A stretch of 20,319 nucleotides of DNA from Streptosporangiaceae bacterium. GTDB taxonomy: Bacteria > Actinomycetota > Actinomycetes > Streptosporangiales > Streptosporangiaceae. Below, piece after piece: positions 7,757 to 16,340 of the stretch; position 1 is the first letter of the stretch, and each line of letters opens with the position of its first letter. The notes beneath the pieces are model-generated. The model saw nothing but the letters and a program-made list of their open reading frames with translations. It was not told where the DNA came from and did not search any database. Location: positions 1 through 20,319 of the forward strand of contig JAICWX010000148.1 of the NCBI GenBank assembly GCA_025934635.1. The letters are read 5' to 3'. Made by a program: the position numbers and the translations under genes.

Positions 7757-9274
7757 TCAGGGCCTGATCGCGTTGTAGGAGTCGCGCACCGGGGGGAGGC
7801 TGAGCGTGGTCAGCGCGCTGGCGGCCGGGATGATCGAGACGACGGAGTTCTGCCCGTGCGTCTCCACCCGGGCCGCGTAGAGGGGCCCGGAGCCGGCCAG
7901 CGGCGTGATGACGACCGCGAACGCCGCGCCGTGCTTGGCCCCGTGCGGCGCGGTGACCGCCTGGACCAGTGTCCGGCCCGCCTTGACCGGAACGACCTGG
8001 CTGGCGGTCACGCTGCCGCCGCCGTGGCTGGCCGGGGCGATCTCGGTCAGCCGGGCCCGGGCCGCGGCCCCCGGCGCCGAGAGCACGACCGAGGCGGACA
8101 GGCCGGAGCCGCTGATGTTCCCGGCGATGACGGCCTGCTGGCTGATCGCCGCGGTGGCCGCGGTGCCGGTCGGCGCGGTGGCCGCGGTCGCGGCGGCGGT
8201 CGCGGTGGCCTCGGTGGCGGCGCTGCCGGGCACCACCACCCCGGCCACGACCGGGACGTTCGAGGTGATCTCAAGGGCGGCCGTGGTGCCGCCGAGCGGC
8301 GACAGGGCCACCGAGGAGGCCGACTGGCCGGGCAGGTCGACCGACTGCTGGCCGAACGGCTGGAACTTCTGCTGCGGCGTGATCGCGGTCACGGTCACCC
8401 TGGCGCTCGAGTCCCCCGGGTCGGCGACGAACAGCTCAGCGGCGCTGCCGGACGGCGGCACCCCCGGGATCACCAGCCGGGTGGACGGCGCGGCGGTGCC
8501 GGGCAGCCAGCTGGCCGGGCCGCCGGAGGAGCTTTCCGATACGTCGGCCGCGACCCGGCCGATGCTGGTGTGCACCTCGATCGCGACCACGCTGGACCCG
8601 CTGGCCACCGAGTTCAGGGATTCGGTGACGGTCTGCTGGGGCGGGACCGTGATCCCGGTGTCGTTACCCGCCTGGGACTGGCCGGCGTCGGTGATGACGC
8701 TGACGTCCACGCTCGCGGCCAGCGAGTCGACGTTCATCAGGTCGAGTGAGATCTTCGACGCGCCGTTCTGCTGCCCGGGGCCGACGAACCACAGGTCGGA
8801 TCCGGGCGCGCTGCAGCGGACGCTGGCCAGGCCGGCGGTGTCGGCTAGTTCGGCCTCCATGGACTGTGCCATCGAGCCGCTGCCGGTCACCGACCAGCCC
8901 GGGGCGACCGGGCCGGACTTCTTCCCGGTGACGGTCCCGGCGGGCAGCGTCAGCACGGAGACCGCGCCGGGACTCTGCGCCCGGACCGGGCTGGCGGCCT
9001 TCAGCGTCAGCCCGGCGGGCGGCAGCGCGGTCAGGTCGACGCGGTCCCCCGGGCCCGGTGCACCGTCGCCCGCGCGGCCGCCCAGCAGGGCGACCGGGGC
9101 CGAGCCGCTGCCCGGGGCGGGCGGGCAGGCGCGGGCCGCGGAGGTGACCGCGACCTGCTGGGCCACCGTGGCGGCCGGCCGGGGGGCGGCTGGGTGATCG
9201 AGCTGGGCGACGCCGCCGATGGCGGCCAGCGTCACCAGGACCGCCCCGGCGGGCACCAGCTGGACGGCCTTCAT
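7757..9274 (-). CDS. DUF5719 family secreted or membrane-anchored protein
   Basis: The 505-residue protein starts with a hydrophobic signal anchor (about 5-22, VQLVPAGAVLVTLAAIGGVA), so it probably faces outside. The remainder is beta-rich, Ser/Thr/Ala/Val-rich sequence with features of DUF5719: SVRCSAPGSDLWFVGPG near 150-167, LDLMNVDSLAASVDVSV, and a C-terminal YAARVETHG followed by serine/leucine-rich repeats to RDSYNAIRP. An Ala/Thr tract (about 343-366) is low-complexity. No catalytic motif is visible. The ATG overlaps the glycosyltransferase stop (TGATG, 1 nt), so the two are translationally coupled and probably work together in envelope glycan export or display (inference). Confidence 0.85.
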   Translation of the reverse strand: MKAVQLVPAGAVLVTLAAIGGVAQLDHPAAPRPAATVAQQVAVTSAARACPPAPGSGSAPVALLGGRAGDGAPGPGDRVDLTALPPAGLTLKAASPVRAQSPGAVSVLTLPAGTVTGKKSGPVAPGWSVTGSGSMAQSMEAELADTAGLASVRCSAPGSDLWFVGPGQQNGASKISLDLMNVDSLAASVDVSVITDAGQSQAGNDTGITVPPQQTVTESLNSVASGSSVVAIEVHTSIGRVAADVSESSSGGPASWLPGTAAPSTRLVIPGVPPSGSAAELFVADPGDSSARVTVTAITPQQKFQPFGQQSVDLPGQSASSVALSPLGGTTAALEITSNVPVVAGVVVPGSAATEATATAAATAATAPTGTAATAAISQQAVIAGNISGSGLSASVVLSAPGAAARARLTEIAPASHGGGSVTASQVVPVKAGRTLVQAVTAPHGAKHGAAFAVVITPLAGSGPLYAARVETHGQNSVVSIIPAASALTTLSLPPVRDSYNAIRP

Positions 9275-12200
9275 CAGCTGTCACCGCCCCGCGAGCGGCG
9301 TGACGGCTTCCCGTGCTTCGCCGCGTGCTGGCCGCCGCGGGCCCGCCGCGCCGCGGCCGGCGCCGGGTCGGCCGGGCGGGGGGTGGCCGGGGGTTCGGCC
9401 TGGTCGGGCCAGGGTGCGGTGCCGCCTGTTCCGGAGTTATCCGGGACCAGGCCGGCCCAGGGCGCCGGCGTCTCGTCGGGCGGGGTGACGCCCAGCGCGG
9501 GCTGAGGGCCGGTGGCGCGCGGCGCTCCGGCCGGGACCGCCCGCCCGGACCCAAAGCCCGCCGCAGTGCCGTAGCCGGGGTCCGCGCCGGGGCTCTGCCA
9601 GTCCGAGTCCGGGCTCTGCCAGTCCGCGCCGGAACTCTCCCACTCCGCGCTGAGGCTCTGCCGGTCCCCGCTGGGACCTAGCCGGTGCCCGCCGGGACCC
9701 GGCCGGTCCGCGCCGGAGCTCTGCCAGGGGGCAGCGGGGGCAGCGTAGCCAGAATCATAGGAACCGAACGGGCTTCCGGCGGCTCCGGCGGACGGCCCCA
9801 CGCCGACCCTTATGTCGTCGTCCCCGCCCCTGGCACCGGTCCCGGCACTGGCCCCGGTGCTGGCCCCGGCGCCAACGGGAACCTCGGGGCGGCCGGCGAT
9901 GTCGGTCCGGGTCCGGCCGTCGGCGGGAGCGGCGCCGACCGTGACATCGCCCGGCGCCGGCAGTGGCCGCGGCCGGCGGCGGCCCGACCGGGTGCGATCG
10001 GCCCGGTCCTGGCGCCGGCCACCCCCGGTCGCGGTACCCGCGCCGGCGCCGGCCCTGGTCCCGGGACCAGCCGTCGCGGGCTCGGTGGGCCGGCCGGCGG
10101 CGGGCGTCACGGCCGATGACCGGCTGCCGGGCAGGGCGAGCACGAAGGCGGCGAGCAGGGCGGCGGCCTCGGCGCCGAGGCCGAGGTCCCGCGCCGTCTG
10201 GTTGCGCGCGATGACCAGGCGGCCGCCGCCCGCGGGGAGCCGGAAGCCCTGAGCCCACCCGTCGACCGGCGCCCTCAGCGGCGTCAGCGCCTTGCCGTTC
10301 AAGGTGGCGGACCAGCCGCCCGCGGCCTCCGCCAGCACCAGCGTGCCCGAGGTGCCCGGGGCGACGGTCGCGTTCACGCCGCGCGATCCGGAGGGGACGG
10401 CGACCGCGGGGCCGGCCGGGGTGAGGACACGGGCGCGCGCCACCGTCCCGGAGACCTGCCACAGGTCGTACGCGTTCGACCGGGTCAGCGGCTGGAGCCC
10501 GGCGGCCGCGTTGAGCTGGCCGGCCAGCGTCTGGTCGACCGGGCCGGGCAGCAGCACGTAGCCGATGCCGAACTGGCTCAGCGCCCGCCCGGTGTCGCCC
10601 GCGTCGCCGCTGCCCGCGGCGGCCAGCGAGGCCACCACGGCTTCCAGCGCGGTCACGGAGGAACCGGTCTCGGCCAGCTCGGGCTCGCCGGGCACCGGAT
10701 CGGCGTCGCGCAGAACGGTGTAGGTCATCCCGGTGCCGTCCTGGCGGATCACCAGCGTCCGGGGCTGGTCGGGCCCGGTCGCGGCGGCGGCCACGAAGGC
10801 GGGCAGGAACGGCGTGCTCACCGCCGCCACCGGGCCGTTCAGCCCGTCGGCCAGCCAGTAGCCGGCCGCCAGGGCGGGCGCCGAGACCGCGGCCGCCAGG
10901 CCGGCCAGGGTGGCGAGGAAACGCCAGCCGGCCCCGAGCCGGTGCCCGCGGCGACCGGCCCCGCGGCCGGCCAGGGCCTGGCCGGCCAGCTCGAGCAGGG
11001 GCGTGGCGGCCAGCAGCAGGCCGGCCGCGGCGATCACGATCGCCAGGCCGGGCCAGGCGGGGACGGCGGTGCCGCCCTGCGGCGGCGTGATCCGGGTCCG
11101 GCTCACCACCAGGCCCAGGACCAGCCCGGCCAGCGCGACGCCCCAGCCGGCCCGGACCAGCCCGGCCCGCCGGCGGAGCAGCAGCGCGCCGAGCGCGGGC
11201 AGCACCAGGCCGGCCGTGACCCAGATCGGCGGCAGCCCGGGACCGCCCGGGCTGAGTAGCAGCAGCGAGGCCGGCCGCAGGTCGGCGGCAGCCAGGCCAG
11301 GCTGGACCAGGCCTGCCTCGCCGAAGAACGCGGACGGGCTGGTGAGCAGGTGGAAGGTCCAGGGGATGAGGACGACGCCCGGCACCACGGCGATGATGGC
11401 CGCATTGATGACGGTCCGCGGGGAGAGCCAGGACCACGCCGCCGCGGCCGCGATCGCGGCGATCACCACGACCGGCCAGGCCAGCGGCACGAAGGCGGCG
11501 ACGATGCCGGTCAGCAGCCCGGCCGCCCAGGCCGCCCGGCGGGCCGCCCGCGCCATCGGCGGCCGCAACTGCCCGGCTACCACCCGGCCGGCCATGGTGG
11601 CGATCGGGGGGAGCAGGACCATCGCCACCACGGTGCCGATCCGGCCGGCCGCCACCGCCCCGGTCGCGACCGGGAGCAGCGCGTAGCTGGCCGCGAGCCA
11701 TATCCGCGCGGCCAGCACGGAGGTCAGCCGCCGGGTGGCGATGAACGCCGTCAGCCCGGCCAGCGGCACCCCGCCGAGCAGCAGCACGTCCGTGGCCAGC
11801 CACGGCTTGCCGCCGAACAGGGTCGCGAGCACGGCCAGCACGCCGACGTAGGCCGGCGTGCTGGCGGCCGAGCCGATGCCGATGTCGTGGTAGCCGGCCA
11901 GGTACTCATGCCACAGGCCGCCCGCCCCGCTCCAGGCCGGCACGAGCGCACCGCCGCCGAGCGTGGCCGTTCCGGAGAGCACCGAGCCGGTCAGCGACCG
12001 CTCCGCGATCAGCGCGACCACGACGAGGCCGGCGAACAGCAGGACGGCCGGGTGAGTGAAGACGCGCCGGGCGGCGGAATCGGCGGCGGGCAGCGGCAGG
12101 TCATCTTCGGGCTCGTCGACCATCGCGTGGTGCGAGCCCCCGCTGTTGTAGCCCGAGCCGCTGGTCAGCACGCCCAGGATCGATTCCAGCAGCCGGCCGA

Positions 12201-13257
12201 TCGGCCGGCCGCGCGGCAGCTGGCCGCGCAGGACCGCGTAGCCGTGCTTGCGGTCGGCGGCCCGGCGGCGCCGCTCGCGCGCCAGCAGCAGCGGGTGCCG
12301 CAGCAGCCAGGCCACCGCGCCGAGGTGGGCGGCCGCCTTGCGCTGCTGCTTGGTGAGGAGGAGGTAGGCCGCGCGCACCAGCGACCCGGCGGCGCAGCCG
12401 GTCAGGATCGTGAGCATGGGCCACAGCGGCAGGTTGACCGCGAAGACGTAGAGCGCGCTGCGCCGGTCGAGCATCCGCGGATGGCCGCCGGTCGCGGGCG
12501 TCCGGCGGACCTGCCGGGCGGACAGCTCGCGGTGGTAGACCACCGCGTCGGTGACCACCCGAACCTCGTAGCCGGCCGCGTACGCCCGCCAGCAGAAGTC
12601 GATGTCGTCGCGGAACAGCGGCAGGTTAGGGTCGAAGCCGCCGAGCTGATCCCAGACGTCCCGGCGGACCAGCATCCCCGCCGAGCTGACCGCCAGCACG
12701 GCCCGGGTGCCGTCGTGCTGGCCCTGGTCGATCTCCCCCGGCTCGACCCCGGTCAGCCGCCGCCCCGCCCGGTCGGTGGTGATGCCCGCCTCGCGCACCA
12801 CCCGCCGGCTGGACAGGTCCATCAGCTTCGGGCCGACGATCGCCACGGTCCGGCTGCGGCTGGCCACGACGAGCAGCTGCTCGAGGGCATCGAGAGCCGG
12901 CTCGCAGTCGTCGTGCAGCAGCCAGACCCACTCGGTCCCGGCCCCCGCGCTATCCGGGGACCGGGGCTGCGGGGACCGGGGCTGCGGGGACCGGGCCGCG
13001 GGGTGCTGCAGGGCGCTGCTGACGGCGGCGCCGTAGCCGGTATCCGCGTCCATCCCGAAGACCGCGTCCGGGCCGAGCAACTCGGTCAGCACCGCACCGC
13101 TGCGGTCCTGGCTGCCGGTGTCGACCCCGACGACCCGCCCGGCCGGATAGGTCTGCTCGCGCACCGCCTTGACCAGCCCCGGCAGCAGCCGGGCGGCGTC
13201 GTGGGCCACCACTACGGCGGTGACGACGTGACGAGGGTGCGCTGCGTTCTGAGACAA
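9274..13257 (-). CDS. Large family 2 glycosyltransferase with polytopic membrane region and disordered tail
   Basis: This 1327-residue protein has three parts. Residues 10-245 are a GT2 (GT-A) domain: VTAVVVAHDAARLLPGLV, Asp46 in VDTGSQD, HDD (115-117, the metal/sugar-nucleotide position), and FRDDIDFCWRAYAAGYEV (215-232). Residues about 265-1090 contain more than ten hydrophobic segments interrupted by loops. The remaining roughly 240 residues are Gly/Pro/Ser-rich and disordered, with a heptad repeat. It probably transfers sugars to a lipid-linked or envelope glycan at the membrane; substrate unknown. The start is a TTG at 13257 with AGGA just upstream. A stop in frame lies at 13336 and no better start is seen. 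A 13-residue RSPQP repeat (89-101) is inserted in the catalytic domain before HDD. It is coupled to DUF5719. The pair near whiB is typical of non-mycobacterial actinomycetes (from memory). Confidence 0.88.
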   Translation of the reverse strand: MSQNAAHPRHVVTAVVVAHDAARLLPGLVKAVREQTYPAGRVVGVDTGSQDRSGAVLTELLGPDAVFGMDADTGYGAAVSSALQHPAARSPQPRSPQPRSPDSAGAGTEWVWLLHDDCEPALDALEQLLVVASRSRTVAIVGPKLMDLSSRRVVREAGITTDRAGRRLTGVEPGEIDQGQHDGTRAVLAVSSAGMLVRRDVWDQLGGFDPNLPLFRDDIDFCWRAYAAGYEVRVVTDAVVYHRELSARQVRRTPATGGHPRMLDRRSALYVFAVNLPLWPMLTILTGCAAGSLVRAAYLLLTKQQRKAAAHLGAVAWLLRHPLLLARERRRRAADRKHGYAVLRGQLPRGRPIGRLLESILGVLTSGSGYNSGGSHHAMVDEPEDDLPLPAADSAARRVFTHPAVLLFAGLVVVALIAERSLTGSVLSGTATLGGGALVPAWSGAGGLWHEYLAGYHDIGIGSAASTPAYVGVLAVLATLFGGKPWLATDVLLLGGVPLAGLTAFIATRRLTSVLAARIWLAASYALLPVATGAVAAGRIGTVVAMVLLPPIATMAGRVVAGQLRPPMARAARRAAWAAGLLTGIVAAFVPLAWPVVVIAAIAAAAAWSWLSPRTVINAAIIAVVPGVVLIPWTFHLLTSPSAFFGEAGLVQPGLAAADLRPASLLLLSPGGPGLPPIWVTAGLVLPALGALLLRRRAGLVRAGWGVALAGLVLGLVVSRTRITPPQGGTAVPAWPGLAIVIAAAGLLLAATPLLELAGQALAGRGAGRRGHRLGAGWRFLATLAGLAAAVSAPALAAGYWLADGLNGPVAAVSTPFLPAFVAAAATGPDQPRTLVIRQDGTGMTYTVLRDADPVPGEPELAETGSSVTALEAVVASLAAAGSGDAGDTGRALSQFGIGYVLLPGPVDQTLAGQLNAAAGLQPLTRSNAYDLWQVSGTVARARVLTPAGPAVAVPSGSRGVNATVAPGTSGTLVLAEAAGGWSATLNGKALTPLRAPVDGWAQGFRLPAGGGRLVIARNQTARDLGLGAEAAALLAAFVLALPGSRSSAVTPAAGRPTEPATAGPGTRAGAGAGTATGGGRRQDRADRTRSGRRRPRPLPAPGDVTVGAAPADGRTRTDIAGRPEVPVGAGASTGASAGTGARGGDDDIRVGVGPSAGAAGSPFGSYDSGYAAPAAPWQSSGADRPGPGGHRLGPSGDRQSLSAEWESSGADWQSPDSDWQSPGADPGYGTAAGFGSGRAVPAGAPRATGPQPALGVTPPDETPAPWAGLVPDNSGTGGTAPWPDQAEPPATPRPADPAPAAARRARGGQHAAKHGKPSRRSRGGDS
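9582..9668 (-). repeat. 21-bp tandem repeat encoding a Trp/Ser heptad in the glycosyltransferase tail
   Basis: Four adjacent 7-codon units read DRQSLSA, EWESSGA, DWQSPDS and DWQSPGA. The same 21-bp period occurs in the MerR-type gene, but the sequences are unrelated. Confidence 0.75.
12955..12993 (-). repeat. 15-bp tandem repeat (RSPQP) within the GT2 catalytic domain
   Basis: The DNA unit CCGGGGCTGCGGGGA recurs about two and a half times. It codes for RSPQP, RSPQP, RSP at residues 89-101, inserted between GYGAAVSSALQHPA and WVWLLHDD. Confidence 0.8.
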
Positions 13258-13405
13258 GGGTCCTGTCTGGCTGCCTGGGCGAGGGCGCCTCGCACGGCTA
13301 CCTGCCCGGCAAGAGCGCGTGGACAGCGCGAACGGCTACCCGCCACGCTCGCGCAGGACTAAAGATACACAGCCCGAACTCACCTAGTGAGGAGAACGCG
13401 GGATG

Positions 13406-13439
13406 TGCGCCCGGCTAGACGGTGTGCCCAGCTAGACGG
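13406..13439. repeat. 17-bp tandem duplication spanning the whiB stop codon
   Basis: Units 13406-13422 and 13423-13439 match at 15 of 17 positions. The whiB stop (TAG, 13432-13434) is copied at 13415-13417. The surrounding whiB/glycosyltransferase gap (13258-13431) otherwise holds only a 5-bp hairpin (CTCAC/GTGAG, 13379-13391) and no gene. Confidence 0.7.
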
Positions 13440-13707
13440 CCGCGCGCTTCAGCCTGCGGCGCTCGCGTTCCGACATGCCACCCCAGATGCCGAACCGCTC
13501 GTCGTGCTCGAGTGCGTACTCCAGGCACTCGGACCTGACCTCGCAGCTACGGCACACGCGCTTGGCCTCCCGGGTCGATCCGCCCTTTTCAGGGAAGAAC
13601 GCCTCCGGATCCGTCTGCGCGCACAGCGCCTCATCCTGCCAGCCCAGTTCATCGATCTCTTCCGGACTGACGAAGACTTGCGCCAGTGGGACGACGACCT
13701 CAGTCAT
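13432..13707 (-). CDS. whiB: WhiB-type iron-sulfur transcriptional regulator (WhiB/WhiB2/WhmD group)
   Basis: WhiB proteins carry a [4Fe-4S] cluster and bind the housekeeping sigma factor region 4. This orthologue works with WhiA in sporulation septation in Streptomyces and is essential for division in mycobacteria (WhmD). The 91 residues include LGWQDEALCAQTDPEAFFPE, KGGSTREAKRVC, four cluster cysteines (29, 52, 55, 61, with CxxC at 52-55), the GIWGG turn (73-77) and the basic tail RERRRLKRAAV. The ATG at 13707 has a GGAGG 8 nt upstream. The frame is open to 13776 but family proteins start at MTE. It is divergent from fbiA, as in related genomes. Confidence 0.96.
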   Translation of the reverse strand: MTEVVVPLAQVFVSPEEIDELGWQDEALCAQTDPEAFFPEKGGSTREAKRVCRSCEVRSECLEYALEHDERFGIWGGMSERERRRLKRAAV

Positions 13708-13785
13708 AGCGCATTCCTCCCTCCCCACTCGAGCCCCCGGTTCTCGCCACCAACTCCCCCCGGCGGCGAGAATCACACCAATGAA

Positions 13786-13815
13786 ATTACACCCGCGTGT
13801 CTTGCTTCAAGTCAA
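13786..13815 (-). promoter_or_regulatory. whiB promoter, near-consensus -35 and -10
   Basis: On the minus strand TTGACT (13810-13815) and TGTAAT (13786-13791) are separated by 18 bp, close to housekeeping sigma consensus. Transcription would begin near 13779, leaving a leader of about 70 nt containing the GGAGG site. Confidence 0.65.
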
Positions 13816-13867
13816 GCGGAAAAGGTGATAGAGGCCGCCCCATTGCCCGAGTTGCGAGATAAATAAC

Positions 13868-13884
13868 TCAGAGTAATTATCTGA
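13868..13884. promoter_or_regulatory. AT-rich imperfect palindrome in the whiB/fbiA divergent region
   Basis: TCAGAGTAATTATCTGA is a 16-bp palindrome (TCAGATAATTATCTGA) with one extra G. It stands out in an AT-rich pocket (about 13855-13900) of a GC-rich genome. It lies about 55 bp upstream of the whiB -35 and 164 bp upstream of fbiA. The rest of the 340-bp gap (13708-14047) shows no gene and no clear fbiA promoter. fbiA lacks a visible Shine-Dalgarno sequence. Confidence 0.4.
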
Positions 13885-14047
13885 CTACCTAGTGTCATCG
13901 CCACACGTGGCGCGGCGTAATCGGTGGTCACTCTTGGCTTACCCTGTCCCAGTTTGACTGGCTGCGGCCGTCAGTCCGCCGGCGAGGCCGGCGTCTCGAG
14001 CCGCGCCGGGCCGAGGTGCCCTGACGGACCTGCCACACTTTACAGTT

Positions 14048-15004
14048 ATGCGCATCACCGTGCTCGCGGGCGGCGTGGGGGCCGCCCGTTATCTCCGGGG
14101 CCTGAAGCGAGCCGCGCCCGACGCCGAGATCACCGTCGTGGGGAACACCGGCGACGACATCACCCTGTTCGGCCTGCGGGTCTGCCCGGACCTGGACACC
14201 GTCATGTACACCCTCGGCGGCGGCATCAACGAGGACCAGGGCTGGGGCCGGGAGGACGAGACCTTCAGCATCCGGGCCGAGTTCGCCGCCTACGGGGCCA
14301 GTCCGGACTGGTTCACGCTGGGCGACCGGGACTTCGCCACCCACATCCTGCGCAGCCAGCTGCTGGCGGCCGGGCAGCCGCTGTCCGCCGTCACCGAGGT
14401 GCTCTGCGCCCGGTGGCAGCCAGGGGTGCGGCTGCTGCCGATGTCCGACGACCCGGTGGAGACCCACGTGACGCTGGCCGGGCCGGGCGGGCGCGAGATC
14501 CACTTCCAGGAGTGGTGGGTGCGCCTGCACGCCGCGACCCCGGCCGCGCGGATCATCGCGTCCGGCGCGGACCGGGCCCGGCCCGCCCCCGGTGTGCTCG
14601 AGGCCATCGGCGACGCCGACGTAGTCGTGTTCCCGCCGTCCAACCCGGTGGTCAGCATCGGCACCATCCTGGCCGTACCGGGCATCAGGGCGGCGGTCGC
14701 GGCCAAGACCGTGGTCGGGGTGTCGCCCATCATCGGCGGCGCGCCGGTGCGCGGGATGGCCGACGCCTGCCTGACCGCGATCGGGGTCGAGACCTCGGCC
14801 GCCGCGGTGGCCGCGCACTACGGGCCGGAGCTGATCGACGGCTGGCTCGTCGACGACCAGGACAAGGCGACAGTTGACATTATGGGGGACGACCCGGCGC
14901 TGGCCGGGATCGCGGTCCGCGCGCTGCCGCTGCTCATGCGCGACCGGCCGGCCACCACGGCGATCGCCCGCGCCACGCTCGACCTGGCCCAGGAGCTCAG
15001 CTGA
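14048..15004 (+). CDS. fbiA: F420 biosynthesis transferase FbiA (CofD family)
   Basis: FbiA joins FO to the activated phospho-three-carbon unit (in actinobacteria the enolpyruvyl-diphospho-guanosine made by FbiD), giving dehydro-F420-0. The 318 residues are standard. Visible are [19 protein letters not shown] (1-19, nucleotide loop), [14 protein letters not shown] (31-43), [13 protein letters not shown] (46-58, with the conserved metal-site Asp50) and [16 protein letters not shown]. The ATG at 14048 aligns with known FbiA starts. No ribosome-binding site is seen, so a leaderless or very short leader mRNA is possible. Its TGA overlaps the fbiB ATG by 1 nt (TGATG). FbiD is not in the window. 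Confidence 0.96.
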   Translation: MRITVLAGGVGAARYLRGLKRAAPDAEITVVGNTGDDITLFGLRVCPDLDTVMYTLGGGINEDQGWGREDETFSIRAEFAAYGASPDWFTLGDRDFATHILRSQLLAAGQPLSAVTEVLCARWQPGVRLLPMSDDPVETHVTLAGPGGREIHFQEWWVRLHAATPAARIIASGADRARPAPGVLEAIGDADVVVFPPSNPVVSIGTILAVPGIRAAVAAKTVVGVSPIIGGAPVRGMADACLTAIGVETSAAAVAAHYGPELIDGWLVDDQDKATVDIMGDDPALAGIAVRALPLLMRDRPATTAIARATLDLAQELS

Positions 15005-16320
15005 TGACCGCTCCTAAGGCCACCGTCCCTGACGTCGCCGTCCCTGAGGTCACCGTCCTGCCCGTCACCGGGCTGCCCGAGGTCACCGCGGGCGCGGACC
15101 TGGCCGCGCTGATCGCCGCGGCCGTCCCCGGCCTGCGCGACGGCGACATCCTGGTGATCACCTCCAAGATCGTGAGCAAGGCCGAGGGCCGGGTGGTCAC
15201 CGCTTCCCGGGACGAGGCCATCGAGGCGGAGACGGTACGGGTGGTGGCCCGGCGGGGGCCCACCACGATCGCGCAGACCCGGCACGGACTGGTGCTGGCC
15301 GCGGCCGGGGTGGACGAGTCGAACACCGCCCCGGGGACCATCGTGCTGCTGCCGCAGGACCCGGACGATTCGGCCCGGCGGCTGCGCAAGGCGCTGCACC
15401 AGCGCACCCGCCGCCGCGTGGGCGTGATCGTCACCGACACCATGGGCCGGCCGTGGCGGGCCGGGCAGACCGATAACGCCATCGGCGCGGCCGGGGTGCT
15501 CCCGGTGGTCGACCACCGGGGCGAGACCGACACCTTCGGCAACCTCCTCGAGGTCACCGTGGCCGCGGTCGCGGACGAGCTCGCCGCCGCCGCGGACCTG
15601 GTCAAGGGCAAATCCCGGCACGTTCCGGTGGCGCTGGTGCGCGGCCTCGCCCACCTGGTCACCGAGCCGGACGGCCCCGGCGCGCGCGCCCTCATCCGGC
15701 CGGCCGACGAGGACATGTTCCGGTTCGGCTCGGCCGACGTGCCGCTGGCCCGCCGCACCATCCGGGAGTTCACCGCCGAGCCGGTGGACGCCGCGGCGGT
15801 CCGCCGGGCGGTCGCCACCGCGCTGACCGCACCCGCCCCGCACCACAGCGAGCCGTGGCGGTTCGTGCTGCTGGAGACGGTGGCGGCCCGGACCCGGCTG
15901 CTCGACGCGATGCGCGCGGCCTGGACGGCCGACCTGCGCGCCGACGGGTTCGCCGAGGAGCAGATCACCCGCCGGCTGCGCCGCGGGGACGTGCTCCGGG
16001 CGGCCCCGCTGATCATCGTGCCGTGCCTGGTCACCGACGCGGCACACGACTACCCGGACGAACCGCGCCGCCGGTCGGAGCAGGCCATGTTCACCGTGTC
16101 GATGGGCGCGGCGGTGCAGAACCTGCTCGTCGCGCTGGCCGTCGACGGGCTCGGCTCGGCCTGGATCTCCAGCACGCTGTTCTGCCAGGACGTCGCGGCC
16201 CGGGCGATGGACCTGCCGGACGACTGGCGGCCGATGGGCTCGATCGCCGTCGGCCGCCCGGCCGGGCAGGCCAGGCCCCGGCCGCCCCGGGACCCGGCCG
16301 ACTTCATCGTGACGCGCTGA
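15004..16320 (+). CDS. fbiB: Bifunctional F420:gamma-L-glutamate ligase / dehydro-F420-0 reductase FbiB
   Basis: FbiB adds the gamma-linked glutamate tail to F420-0. In actinobacteria its C-terminal FMN domain reduces dehydro-F420-0. Residues about 18-240 are the CofE-type ligase: [47 protein letters not shown]. Residues about 249-438 are a nitroreductase-like domain: [48 protein letters not shown]. Total length, 438, is normal. A VP(D/E)V repeat (about 8-16, nt 15022-15051) pads the N-terminus relative to the mycobacterial protein. It is translationally coupled to fbiA and ends 17 nt from the convergent fbiC stop. Confidence 0.96.
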   Translation: MTAPKATVPDVAVPEVTVLPVTGLPEVTAGADLAALIAAAVPGLRDGDILVITSKIVSKAEGRVVTASRDEAIEAETVRVVARRGPTTIAQTRHGLVLAAAGVDESNTAPGTIVLLPQDPDDSARRLRKALHQRTRRRVGVIVTDTMGRPWRAGQTDNAIGAAGVLPVVDHRGETDTFGNLLEVTVAAVADELAAAADLVKGKSRHVPVALVRGLAHLVTEPDGPGARALIRPADEDMFRFGSADVPLARRTIREFTAEPVDAAAVRRAVATALTAPAPHHSEPWRFVLLETVAARTRLLDAMRAAWTADLRADGFAEEQITRRLRRGDVLRAAPLIIVPCLVTDAAHDYPDEPRRRSEQAMFTVSMGAAVQNLLVALAVDGLGSAWISSTLFCQDVAARAMDLPDDWRPMGSIAVGRPAGQARPRPPRDPADFIVTR

Positions 16321-16340
16321 TCAGCTGGCTGCGCTGATTA
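16318..16340. terminator. Hairpin overlapping the convergent stop codons of fbiB and fbiC
   Basis: TGATCAGC (16318-16325) and GCTGATTA (16333-16340) pair at seven of eight positions around a 7-nt loop. The first three bases are the fbiB TGA and the last three encode the fbiC TAA on the minus strand. It may be a shared terminator or anti-readthrough structure. There is no U-tract. Confidence 0.45.

Noticed and set aside
9582..9668. Possible CRISPR-like array
   Set aside because: Adjacent 21-bp units with no unique spacers, in frame within a coding tail. This is a protein repeat.
11350..13362. 670-codon plus-strand open frame
   Set aside because: Fully antisense to the glycosyltransferase gene. 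Its Gly/Arg/Gln-rich translation is typical of a GC-rich shadow frame, with no recognisable domain.
13708..13776. 23-residue N-terminal extension of WhiB
   Set aside because: The extension would cover the GGAGG site and family members start at the MTE methionine at 13707.
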